A DNA stretch of 64,000 nt from Pseudomonas oligotrophica. Lineage in GTDB: Bacteria > Pseudomonadota > Gammaproteobacteria > Pseudomonadales > Pseudomonadaceae. Shown here in pieces: positions 32,441-40,490 of this stretch. Position numbers and translations under genes: made by a program. Within the stretch, counting starts at the first letter, position 1. Each line of letters opens with the position of its first letter. The notes under the pieces are model-generated. The model made no database searches. It saw only the letters and a list, made by a program, of their open reading frames with translations, and was not told where the DNA came from. The DNA lies in contig NZ_JAKJRU010000004.1 of the NCBI RefSeq assembly GCF_021726475.1, positions 62,001-126,000 of the forward strand, read 5' to 3'.

Positions 32441-33685
32441 TCAGAGGATGTTGAGCGGGTAGTTGAGGATGATGCGGTTCTCGTCGAGGTCGCGGGTGGC
32501 CCAGTCCTGGCGCAGGCTGGAGTTGCGCCACTTGATGTTGAGGCTCTTCAGCGGGCCGCTTTGCACGGTGTAGGCCAGCTCCGACTCGCGGCCCCATTCC
32601 TCGCCGTCCTCGATGCCGCCGACCTGGATGTTGTCGCCGCTGATGTAGCGGTTCATCAGGGTCAGGCCGGGGATGCCGACGCTGGCGAAGTCGAAGTCGT
32701 GGCGCAGCTGCCAGGAGCGCTCGCCGGCGTAGTCGTAGCTGTTGTTGAAGCTGTCGTTGGCCAGGGTGCCGCCGCTGGTGCCGTTGACGCGCATCCAGGT
32801 GTCGCCGTCGACCTTCTGCAGGCCCACATAGAAGGTGTTGCCGCCGAATTTCAGGCCGAACAGGCCCGAGTAGGTGTCGTTGTCCAGCTTGCCGGCGCGT
32901 TCGGCGCCGTCCTCGCCGCCGTGGAAGTAGCCGAGGTTGGCGCTCAGGGTGAGGCGCTCGCCGAGCGGCTGGACGTGCAGCAACTGGGCGTACTGCTGCT
33001 GGTAGACGTCCTTGAGCTCGGCGTGCCAGAGGCCGAGGGTGGTCCTGGGGCTCAGGGCGTATTCGCCGCCGACGAAGTTGAAGCGGTCGGAGCCGGCGCC
33101 GCCGTAGAACATGTCCTCCATGCTGGCGTCGTCGCGCGTGCTGTTCTGGCGGAACTGGCCGGCGAGCAGGGTGAGCTTGTCGATCTCCTTGGAGGTGAGC
33201 ATGCCGCCCCGGAAGGTCTGCGGCAGGGAGCGGCCATCGTCCGAGCGCAGGATCGGCAGCACCGGCATCATCTCGCCGACCTTCAGTTCGGTGGCCGAGA
33301 CCTTCAGCTTGGCGGCGAGAGCCAGGCGGCCGAAGTCGTCGGCGGGGCGGTTGTCGTCATGGGTCGGCAGCAGGGCGGTGCCGTAGGTGCCGCGACCGCC
33401 GTCGAGCTTGACCGCGAGCATGCCCAGGGCATCGACGCCGAAGCCGACCGGGCCCGGGGTGTAGCCGGACTGCAGGTTGAGGATGAAGCTCTGGGTCCAT
33501 TCCTCGGCCTTGGTGCGGTCGACCGAGTCGTCGCGGAACTCGCGGCCGATATAGAAGTTGCGCAGGTTCAGCGAGGCCTTGCTGTCTTCCACGAAGCCGG
33601 CGGCCTGGCTGCCGGTGCTGACGGCGGCGAGGCTGACGGCCAGGGCCAGCAGGGCGTGCGGTTGGCGTGCGGTGAGTCGCATCAT
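32441..33685 (-). CDS. OprD-family outer-membrane porin of the tct operon
   Basis: A 414-residue porin with signal peptide (about 1-27, ending SQAAG) and OprD features: GFVEDSKASLNLRNFYIGRE, FILNLQSGYTPGPVGFGVD, TELKVGEMMPVLPILRSDDG and the QTFRGGMLTSKEID block; the C-terminus is NYPLNIL. ATG 33685 is used, with AAGGA upstream; 33682 is equivalent. It is the last gene of tctB-tctA-tctC-oprD and is followed by a strong terminator. By position it admits the same organic acid as the TctBAC system, perhaps quinate, shikimate or a hydroxybenzoate. Confidence 0.92.
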   Translation of the reverse strand: MMRLTARQPHALLALAVSLAAVSTGSQAAGFVEDSKASLNLRNFYIGREFRDDSVDRTKAEEWTQSFILNLQSGYTPGPVGFGVDALGMLAVKLDGGRGTYGTALLPTHDDNRPADDFGRLALAAKLKVSATELKVGEMMPVLPILRSDDGRSLPQTFRGGMLTSKEIDKLTLLAGQFRQNSTRDDASMEDMFYGGAGSDRFNFVGGEYALSPRTTLGLWHAELKDVYQQQYAQLLHVQPLGERLTLSANLGYFHGGEDGAERAGKLDNDTYSGLFGLKFGGNTFYVGLQKVDGDTWMRVNGTSGGTLANDSFNNSYDYAGERSWQLRHDFDFASVGIPGLTLMNRYISGDNIQVGGIEDGEEWGRESELAYTVQSGPLKSLNIKWRNSSLRQDWATRDLDENRIILNYPLNIL

Positions 33686-33794
33686 TGTTGTTTTCCTTGT
33701 ATGGCTTTGCGAAACGCAGGTTGCACGGCCCCCTCCAATGCATGGATGCGAAGAGGGGGAATGGCCCGGCGGCGCAGTGCCGGGCCGGGATCGG

Positions 33795-34796
33795 TCAGGG
33801 CTTGGGAATGCCCAGGCCTTCCGGGGAGGTCTGGGTGGCACCGGCCTCGTACAGCGACCAGGTGGTCACCGACTGCCAGCGATCCAGGTACTGCTTGGCC
33901 TCGTCGCCGGAGAGGTTCAGCGGCAGGGCGCCCATCTTGGTCAGGAAGGACTGGAACTCATCCTTGGCCACGGCCTTGGCGAATGCCTCGCTCAGCTTCT
34001 GCTTGGCCTCGTCGGGGGTGTCCTGGCGAACCCAGACGCCCCAGAAAGGGCCCCACGGCAGGAACTTCTTCATCTCCGGCAGCGCATCGGTGATCGGCGC
34101 GACGCCCGGCAGGGCGGGGTTTTCCTCGGCCGATACCACGGCCAGGCCCTTGAGCTTGCCGCTGGTGATCATCTCCTTGGCGGCGATCAGGCTGAGCGGC
34201 ATGAAGTCCAGGTGGCCGCCGAGCATCGCGGTGATGCCCGGGCCGTCGCCGGCGAAGGTGACTTCGCGCACCTTGAGGTCATCGACCGCCTCGATCATCG
34301 CGTGGACCGAGCCCGGCAGGCCGCCGGCACCGGTCACGCCCATGCGCAGGGTGCTGGGCTTGTCCTTGGCGGCGGCGAGCAGCTCGGCCATCGAGTTGTA
34401 CGGGCTGTCGGCCGGGGCGGCGATCACCGCGGCGTTCTGGCCGATGATGTTGATGGTGTGGAAGTCGCCGTAGTCGAACTCGGCCAGGCCGAGCAGGGGA
34501 TAGAGCTGGGCGTTCTCCGCGGCGAGCAGCACGGTGTGGCCGTCCGGGCGCTGGGTCAGCACGTAGTTGCTGCCGATCACGCCGGTGCCGCCGGTGCGGT
34601 TGTTGATGATGAACTTGCCACCCAGTTCCTTCTCCACGTGGGGGATCAGGCTGCGCATGACGATGTCGGTCGCGCCGCCCGCGCCCCAGGGCACCACGGC
34701 TTGGATATTGCGCTGCGGGTATTCGGCATGGGCCGGGAGGACCAGGCCGGCAGCCGCCGCGCCCAGGGTGATGCCAGCAAGGATTTTCTTGATCAT
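33795..34796 (-). CDS. tctC: Tripartite tricarboxylate transporter substrate-binding protein
   Basis: A 333-residue periplasmic binding protein: signal peptide (about 1-24, ending AHAEYP), then the TctC/Bug core with IQAVVPWGAGGATD, NRTGGTGVIGSNYVL, LRMGVTGAGGLPGSVH and the LAVVSAEENPALPGV region. Bug proteins bind carboxylates through two beta-strand loops; this one has no charged clamp that names the ligand. It lies 34 bases after tctA in the same operon and just before the porin. Inferred substrate class: aromatic or hydroxylated carboxylate of the neighbouring quinate cluster. Confidence 0.92.
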   Translation of the reverse strand: MIKKILAGITLGAAAAGLVLPAHAEYPQRNIQAVVPWGAGGATDIVMRSLIPHVEKELGGKFIINNRTGGTGVIGSNYVLTQRPDGHTVLLAAENAQLYPLLGLAEFDYGDFHTINIIGQNAAVIAAPADSPYNSMAELLAAAKDKPSTLRMGVTGAGGLPGSVHAMIEAVDDLKVREVTFAGDGPGITAMLGGHLDFMPLSLIAAKEMITSGKLKGLAVVSAEENPALPGVAPITDALPEMKKFLPWGPFWGVWVRQDTPDEAKQKLSEAFAKAVAKDEFQSFLTKMGALPLNLSGDEAKQYLDRWQSVTTWSLYEAGATQTSPEGLGIPKP

Positions 34797-34830
34797 CGGT
34801 TTCTCCGTTTTGTTGTTGTAAGTGAGGCGG

Positions 34831-36336
34831 TCAGGCCACCGCGGCCCGGCGCTTCTTGATCAGCCCCATCAAGGGGGTATTGCTCAGCAGAATCAGCACC
34901 AGGCCGGTCGTCAGGATCAACGACAGCGGGTTGGTGAACAGCGAGGCAAGGAAGGCCAGCGGATCGTCGCCCACCGAGGACATGGCCTGGCGGTAGGAGG
35001 TATCCATCAGCGGGCCGAGGATGACGCCGAGGATGATCGGGCCCATCTGGAAGCCGAAGGTCTTGAGGAAGTAGCCGGCGATGCCGAAGCCGAGCATCCA
35101 GAACACCTCCATCATGCTGCTGTTGATCGAGTAGGTACCCACGGTGCAGAGCACCAGGATCAGCGGGATCAGCATGGCCTTGGGGATTTCCACCAGCTTG
35201 GCGAACAGCTTGATGCCCATCAGCCCGAACACCAGCAGGAAGATGTTGGCCAGCGCCAGGTTGCCGACGGTGAACCAGAAGATGTGCGGGTTCTCGACCA
35301 TCAGCATCGGCCCGGGGTTGAGGCCGTGGATCACCAGCGCGCCGATGATCACCGCGGTCACCGCGTCGCCGGGCATGCCCAGGGTCAGCATCGGCACGTA
35401 GGCGCCGCCGACCGCCGAGCTGTTGGCGGTCTCCGGGGCCACCAGGCCTTCGTAGGCGCCTTCGCCGAACGGCCGGGTTGGCTTCTTCACCGAGCGCTTG
35501 GCATGGTCGTAGGCCATCAGCGCGGCGATGTCGCCGCCGACGCCCGGCAGCACGCCGATGATGGTGCCCATCAGCGAGGTGCGGATCGACAGCGGCAGGA
35601 ACTTCATGACCATGGCGAACGACGGGATGATCTTGTCGACCTTCTGCTTCACCGGCGCGACGCCCATGTTGTGCAGCATGCCGAGCGCCTCGGCGACACC
35701 GAACAGGCCGATCATCACCACCACGTAGTGGATGCCGCCCATCAGGTTGATGTTGCCCAGGGTGAAGCGACCCTCGGCGGTCACCGGGTCCATGCCGACC
35801 ATGCCGATGATCGCGCCCAGCGCGGCGGCGAAGATGCCCTTGGCCAGCGAGCCCTGGGCCAGGCTGCCGACCAGCAGCAGGCCGATGCCGGCGATCAGGA
35901 AGTAGTCGCGCGGGGCGAACTTCAGCGCCAGGTTGCCGATGATCGGCGCCGCGCTGGCCAGCACCAGCACGCCGATCAGGCCGCCGATCACCGACATCAC
36001 GGTGGACAGGCCGATGGCGCGCCCGGCCTCGCCGCGCTTGGCCAGCGGGTAGCCGTCGAAGGCGGTGGCCACCGAGGAGGGCGCGCCGGGGATGTTCAGC
36101 AGGATGGCGCTGCGCGAGCCGCCGTAGACGCCGCCGATGTAGATGCCGACGATCAGCGCCAGGGCCTGGTTGACCTCCCAGCCAAAGGTGAAGGAGACCA
36201 GGATCGACACCGCCATGGTCACCGACAGGCCGGGGATCGCGCCGATGTAGATGCCGGCGAAGGTGCCCAGCGCGGTCAGGCCGAGCAGGCCCAGGTCGAA
36301 CCAGGCCATGGTGAAGTAGGAAAGGGCTTCGCTCAT
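34831..36336 (-). CDS. tctA: Tripartite tricarboxylate transporter large membrane subunit
   Basis: A 501-residue, 12-helix protein with TctA hallmarks: IYIGAIPGLSVTMAVSILV near the N-terminus, the GGSRSAILLNIPGAPSSVAT repeat half, and the second inverted motif GVLPGVGGDIAALMAYDHAK and LTLGMPGDAVTAVIIGALV. These Gly-Pro loops line the transport site. It is coupled to TctB (10 bases apart) and TctC. Transport is driven by an ion gradient. Confidence 0.94.
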   Translation of the reverse strand: MSEALSYFTMAWFDLGLLGLTALGTFAGIYIGAIPGLSVTMAVSILVSFTFGWEVNQALALIVGIYIGGVYGGSRSAILLNIPGAPSSVATAFDGYPLAKRGEAGRAIGLSTVMSVIGGLIGVLVLASAAPIIGNLALKFAPRDYFLIAGIGLLLVGSLAQGSLAKGIFAAALGAIIGMVGMDPVTAEGRFTLGNINLMGGIHYVVVMIGLFGVAEALGMLHNMGVAPVKQKVDKIIPSFAMVMKFLPLSIRTSLMGTIIGVLPGVGGDIAALMAYDHAKRSVKKPTRPFGEGAYEGLVAPETANSSAVGGAYVPMLTLGMPGDAVTAVIIGALVIHGLNPGPMLMVENPHIFWFTVGNLALANIFLLVFGLMGIKLFAKLVEIPKAMLIPLILVLCTVGTYSINSSMMEVFWMLGFGIAGYFLKTFGFQMGPIILGVILGPLMDTSYRQAMSSVGDDPLAFLASLFTNPLSLILTTGLVLILLSNTPLMGLIKKRRAAVA

Positions 36337-36346
36337 GTCGGTGGCC

Positions 36347-36811
36347 TCAGGGCAGGTAGACGCTGAACACCAGGGTGAACAGCAGGTACACCAGCAGGAT
36401 GGTCAGCACGGTCACGGCCGCGGCGATCAGCACGCCGCCCTTGCGCAGGTAGACCATGCTGGCGATCAGGAACAACGCCGTGCTGGGGTAGAAGCTCAGC
36501 CAGTTCATGCCCACCAGGTAGGCCACGGCGAGGCCGAGAAAGCCCAGCACCTGCGGCGGGAAGTGCTCGCGGCAGAACTGCCTGAGCGCCGCCAGGCCGG
36601 TGGCCTCGGCCGGTTGGCGGGCGATCGCCTCGATCACGAACCACAGCGCCGAGAGCAGCATGATCAGGCTCACGCCCAGCGGAAAGGCGCCGGCGGAGTT
36701 GATCGAGGAGAAGCCGGAAATCTGGTAGGCCAGGTAACCGATGACGAGGCTCAGGGCGAGCATCAGCACGGCGAAGGCCAGTTCGCCGACCAGTCGTCTC
36801 TGCTTGGGCAT
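36347..36811 (-). CDS. tctB: Tripartite tricarboxylate transporter small membrane subunit
   Basis: A 154-residue protein with four predicted helices (LAFAVLMLALSLVIGYLAYQ onward). ATG 36811 (MPKQRRLVGEL) gives the usual TctB length and has GGAG upstream. The frame is open back to 37081 with ATGs at 37009 and others, but that extension is Ser/Pro-rich and unlike the family. It is first in the tctB-tctA-tctC-oprD operon. Confidence 0.88.
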   Translation of the reverse strand: MPKQRRLVGELAFAVLMLALSLVIGYLAYQISGFSSINSAGAFPLGVSLIMLLSALWFVIEAIARQPAEATGLAALRQFCREHFPPQVLGFLGLAVAYLVGMNWLSFYPSTALFLIASMVYLRKGGVLIAAAVTVLTILLVYLLFTLVFSVYLP

Positions 36812-37117
36812 GGCGGCACGCTCCGTGGCCTGGGGCTCGGTTCGGGATGAGCGGGCGAAATCAGGGCTGGTGGTGGGGGCGCTATGCATGGCGGCCACCG
36901 TTGAGGTCGGATCGCTGGAGATCCCGGGGCTGGAGGCCCGGCTCGCATGCGATGTGGACGGGGACCGGAAGCGACCGGCACCCCGGTGCGGGGAGGAGAG
37001 CTCGTACATGCAAGGAACCTGTTGTTCGTGAATCTTGTAGTTGTTCGCACCGTAGGGGGTTCCACCTCGGCTTGGGCTCAATAGTGTGCCTGCCGAAGCG
37101 GGCGCGCAAATCGAGTT

Positions 37118-37147
37118 GGCCGATTATCGCCCAGAAACTAACCAGTT
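37118..37147. promoter_or_regulatory. Candidate PcaR/IclR-type box and GGTTAGT motif in the tct-iclR promoter
   Basis: On the minus strand 37132-37118 reads GGGCGATAATCGGCC, which keeps the CGATAATCG core of the PcaR operator as I recall it (GTTCGATAATCGCAC). Directly next to it the minus strand reads CTGGTTAGTTT (37145-37135), like motifs before quiC and aroQ. The divergent gap 36812-37325 has no gene; its middle is AT-richer. Confidence 0.55.
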
Positions 37148-37325
37148 CGAACAATATTTTCACGCCGCCCTGTCGGCACCACCAAAGGCCCGGCAGGCGG
37201 TAGCGAACGTCGCTATTCGCTGCGGCCTGTGCCACCGGGTGCGCAGGCACGAGGTGGCATCGCGCGGCTCGCGCAAGGTGGCTGCCAGGCCCTAGAATCG
37301 CGCGGCCCACACAGAGGAGACAGAC

Positions 37326-38102
37326 ATGGCGGGAAGTCAGATCGAGCGAGCCATCGGAGTGCTCGAGTGCCTGGCCAGCCAGCCGGGCGGAATGGCCCTG
37401 CATGCGCTGGCCGACCAGTTGCGGATTCCGCGCAGCGCCACCCACCGGATGCTCGCCGAGCTGGCACGGCTGGGCTACGTCCGCCAGGACGCGCGCAGCG
37501 GCCACTACCTGCTGACCAGCCGGCTGGTGGCGATGGGCTTTCGCTACCTGGGCAACAGCGGGGTGGACATCGTCCAGCCGATCCTCGATCGCCTGGCCGA
37601 GCAGACCGGCGAACTGGTGCGCCTGGGCGTGATCGATGACGACCGCCTGACCTGGATCGCCAAGTCCCAGGGCGCGCGCAGCGGCCTGCGCTACGACCCG
37701 GACATGGGCCGCGAGGCGCCGCTGTTTCCCACCGCCAGCGGCCACGCCTGGCTGGCCAGCATGGCCGATGCCGAGGCGCTGCAGCGGGTGGCGCGGCAGG
37801 GGCCGGTACCGGCCGACATGCTCGGCCCGAATGCCCCGCGCGACGAACAGGCGCTGCTCGAGCGCCTGCGGCTGGCCCGCGAGCGCGGCTATGCCTGGGT
37901 GGTGGAAAGCTCGGCGATGGGCATGTCGGCGATGGCGGCGGTGGTGCGGCATCCGCTGGACGGGCGCCCGATCGGCGTGCTCAGTGTCGCCGGGCCCACG
38001 GCGCGACTCTCCGAGGCGCGCATGCACGAGCTGGCGCCCTGTCTGCTGGCCGCCAGCGAGGAGCTGTCCGACGCCAGCCAGGCTTCGGAACTGTTCGCCT
38101 GA
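37326..38102 (+). CDS. IclR-family transcriptional regulator
   Basis: A 258-residue regulator. The winged helix (about residues 8-65, with ALHALADQLRIPRSATHRMLAELARLGYV) precedes the IclR effector domain (about 75-250, with DRLAEQTGELVRLGV, LFPTASGHAWLA and the late AVVRHPLDGRPIGVLSVAGP). ATG 37326 has GAGGAG upstream. It is divergent from the tct-oprD operon and precedes the MocA-like gene, and PcaR-like boxes lie on both sides, so it is the best candidate to bind them. PcaR- and PobR-type relatives respond to aromatic acids or beta-ketoadipate. Confidence 0.9.
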   Translation: MAGSQIERAIGVLECLASQPGGMALHALADQLRIPRSATHRMLAELARLGYVRQDARSGHYLLTSRLVAMGFRYLGNSGVDIVQPILDRLAEQTGELVRLGVIDDDRLTWIAKSQGARSGLRYDPDMGREAPLFPTASGHAWLASMADAEALQRVARQGPVPADMLGPNAPRDEQALLERLRLARERGYAWVVESSAMGMSAMAAVVRHPLDGRPIGVLSVAGPTARLSEARMHELAPCLLAASEELSDASQASELFA

Positions 38103-38181
38103 GCTGGCATCCGCAGGGCGAGCCGGCCGGGGCGCGCGGCCATGCTATGGATGAAAGCGCTCGTTCCGGCGGACGCTCCTT

Positions 38182-38196
38182 GTTCGTTAATCGCAC
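38182..38196 (+). promoter_or_regulatory. PcaR-like operator before the MocA/TIM pair
   Basis: GTTCGTTAATCGCAC differs at one position from the PcaR site GTTCGATAATCGCAC that I recall from P. putida. It lies 117 bases before the MocA-like start, in the gap after iclR. Confidence 0.65.
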
Positions 38197-38312
38197 CCAT
38201 TTTGATTCGAACGCTCGGGCCAGTCCCGAGCGCGGCTGGCGCCTGGCCTGGAAAAGCGGGATAGTCGACTGAAACTGGAATCACGTTCCAGCATCAGCAT
38301 GAGGCATTCCCG

Positions 38313-39362
38313 ATGCAGCAACCCCTTCGCATTGCCCTGATCGGTGCCGGTGTCATGGGCCGCCAGCACCAGCAGCATCTGGCGCAGCTGGCCGCGGCCG
38401 AGATCTGCGCCATCGCCGATCCCGGCCCGCAGGCGGCGGCCTACGCGGCCGGGCTCGGCGTGCCGCTGTTTGCCGATCACCGCACGCTGCTCGCCGAGGC
38501 GCGCCCGCAGGCGGCCATCGTCGCCAACCCCAACGCGCTGCACGTGAGCACGGCGCTGGCCTGCCTCGAGCAGGGCGTGCCGGTGTTGCTGGAGAAGCCG
38601 GCCGGCATCGGGCTGGACGAGGTCCGCAGGCTGGTCGAGGCGAGCGAGCGGCTCGGCGTGCCGGTGCTGGTCGGCCATCACCGGCGGCACAACCCGCTGA
38701 TCGCCCGTGCCCGTGCGCTGATCGCCGGGGGTGCGCTGGGGCGGCTGACCACCGTGACCGCGCTCTGGCAGCTGCAGAAGCCAGCCAGCTACTTCGATGT
38801 GGCCTGGCGCCGCGAGCCGGGTGCCGGGATGCTGCTGACCAACCTGATCCACGACCTCGACCTGCTGCGTCACCTGTGCGGCGAGGTGCGCCAGGTGCAG
38901 GCGTTCAGCGACAACGGCGTGCGCGGCTTCGCCAACGAGGACAGCGTGGCGGTGCTGCTGCAGTTCGAGAACGGCGCCTTGGGCAGCCTGACCGCTTCCG
39001 ACGCGGTGGCGGCGCCCTGGAGCTGGGAACTGGGCTCAGGCGAGAACCCGGTCTACCCGCGCCAGTTCGACCAGCCGTGCTACCTGCTCGCCGGCACCGA
39101 GGGCGCGCTGAGCCTGCCGCAGTTGCAGCACTGGCGCTACGCCCAGGCGGGCGCCGGCTGGCACCAACCGCTGCTGCGCTCGAGCGAGCCGCTGCCGGCC
39201 GGCGAGGCACTGCGCCTGCAGCTCGAACATTTCGTCCAGGTAGCGCGTGGCGAGGCCCCGCCGCTGGTGAGCGCCGCCGATGCCGGGTGCACCCTGGCGC
39301 TGGTCGAGGCGATCCGGCAGGCCGTCGACAGCGGCCGCGCGGTCGCGCCCCGGCCGCTCTGA
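38313..39362 (+). CDS. Gfo/Idh/MocA-family NAD(P)-dependent oxidoreductase
   Basis: A 349-residue dehydrogenase. The Rossmann start is LRIALIGAGVMGRQHQQHL; the catalytic Lys lies in LLEKPAGIGLDEV; the substrate domain has LVGHHRRHNP and LLTNLIHDLDLLRHLCGE with a conserved Asp/His pair. Enzymes of this family oxidise or reduce cyclic polyols and sugar acids such as inositol. Within a quinate/shikimate region it could be a dehydrogenase for quinate, shikimate or a related cyclitol acid, but no signature proves that. It is followed 31 bases later by a TIM-barrel partner and preceded by a PcaR-like box. Confidence 0.88.
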   Translation: MQQPLRIALIGAGVMGRQHQQHLAQLAAAEICAIADPGPQAAAYAAGLGVPLFADHRTLLAEARPQAAIVANPNALHVSTALACLEQGVPVLLEKPAGIGLDEVRRLVEASERLGVPVLVGHHRRHNPLIARARALIAGGALGRLTTVTALWQLQKPASYFDVAWRREPGAGMLLTNLIHDLDLLRHLCGEVRQVQAFSDNGVRGFANEDSVAVLLQFENGALGSLTASDAVAAPWSWELGSGENPVYPRQFDQPCYLLAGTEGALSLPQLQHWRYAQAGAGWHQPLLRSSEPLPAGEALRLQLEHFVQVARGEAPPLVSAADAGCTLALVEAIRQAVDSGRAVAPRPL

Positions 39363-39393
39363 ACCCATGTCCAACCGATCGTCGAGTGAATCC

Positions 39394-40209
39394 ATGAACG
39401 AACCTGTCCTCTCCCTGGCCGCCCTGACGGTCCTCGAGCTGTCTCCGCCGGAAATGGTCGAGGTCGCGGCGCGTGCCGGCTACAGCCACGTCGGCCTGCG
39501 CCTGGTCCCGGCGACCCCCGAGGAGCAGCACTTCCCGCTGGTGGCCGATGCCGGGCTGCGCCGCGCCACCCAGGCCCGGCTGCGCGACAGCGGCATCGGT
39601 GTGCTGGATGTGGAAATCCTGCGGCTGAAGCCCGAGACCCGGGTGGCCGGGTTCGAGGCCATCCTGACGGTCGGTGCCGAGCTGGGTGCCAGCGAGCTGC
39701 TGGTGGCGGGCAACGATCCCGACGAAGCCCGCCAGACCGACAACTTCGCCGCGCTCTGCGAGCTCGCGGCGCCTTACGGCCTGCACCCGCACCTGGAATT
39801 CATGCCCTGGACCGACGCCCGCGACCTGAGCCAGGCGCTGCGCATCGTCGAGGCGGCCGGCCAGCCCAACGGCGGCGTGCTGGTCGATGCCTTCCACTTC
39901 AACCGCTCGCGCTCGCGGCTGGCGGACCTGGCCGGTGTCGATCCGGCCCGGCTGCGCTACATGCAACTGTGCGACGTGGCCGGCCCGGTACCGCAGGACA
40001 TGGACGAGATCCTGCGCCAGGCGCGCAACGAGCGGCGCTTTCCCGGCGATGGCGACTGCGACCTGCCCGGCCTGCTCAGGGCGATGCCCGCCGGCATCGC
40101 CCTGAGCCTGGAGATTCCCACGCGCCAGCTGCTGGAGCAGGGCGTCGGCGCGCTGGCGCGTGCGCGCCTGGCGCTGGACAAGACGCGCGCGCTGCTGGCC
40201 CGGCTGTGA
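39394..40209 (+). CDS. Xylose-isomerase-like TIM-barrel protein
   Basis: A 271-residue sugar-phosphate isomerase/epimerase-type barrel. The candidate metal residues are Glu in HLEFMPWTD, Asp and His in LVDAFHFN and the final Glu in LSLEIPTRQL. The family includes hydroxypyruvate isomerase, inosose dehydratase and the N-terminal domain of QuiC. ATG 39394 is chosen because GAGTGA precedes it; ATG 39367 would add nine residues. It is paired with the MocA-like oxidoreductase, a combination known from inositol catabolism (dehydrogenase followed by dehydratase), and lies just before quiC. Exact reaction unknown. Confidence 0.85.
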   Translation: MNEPVLSLAALTVLELSPPEMVEVAARAGYSHVGLRLVPATPEEQHFPLVADAGLRRATQARLRDSGIGVLDVEILRLKPETRVAGFEAILTVGAELGASELLVAGNDPDEARQTDNFAALCELAAPYGLHPHLEFMPWTDARDLSQALRIVEAAGQPNGGVLVDAFHFNRSRSRLADLAGVDPARLRYMQLCDVAGPVPQDMDEILRQARNERRFPGDGDCDLPGLLRAMPAGIALSLEIPTRQLLEQGVGALARARLALDKTRALLARL

Positions 40210-40328
40210 GTTGCCGGTACCAGCGCTCAGCCTTGGCGTCATGCCGTACAGCCAGGCCAGGGTGACAAGTAGATTGTGGGATCAGGTGATAGTGGTGTTC
40301 AGCGGCGCCTGGGTCGGTCAACTCGATA

Positions 40329-40393
40329 GTTCGGTAATCGAACACTAAACGCACCGGTTAGTACATTTTGCTTTGCCTATTCGATAACCGCCC
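40329..40393 (+). promoter_or_regulatory. quiC promoter region with two PcaR-like boxes and an ACTAA/TTAGT dyad
   Basis: GTTCGGTAATCGAAC at 40329-40343 is itself palindromic and matches 13 of 15 bases of the recalled PcaR site. ATTCGATAACCGCCC at 40379-40393 matches 12. Between them ACTAA (40344-40348) and TTAGT (40358-40362) form an inverted repeat overlapping GGTTAGTACA (40356-40365). The stretch is AT-richer than its surroundings. Confidence 0.6.
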
Positions 40394-40490
40394 TAAATAA
40401 TCCAGTTGAGATTGACGGGAGCCGGCTGCCGTCATATCGCGTCCCGCGACCCGTCCGGGTCGGTCGTTCGCCCCGCTTCAAGGAGCCCGT

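Noticed and set aside
36812-37081. N-terminal extension of TctB (90 residues)
   Set aside because: Ser/Pro/Arg-rich and outside the usual TctB length; it also runs through the divergent promoter region.
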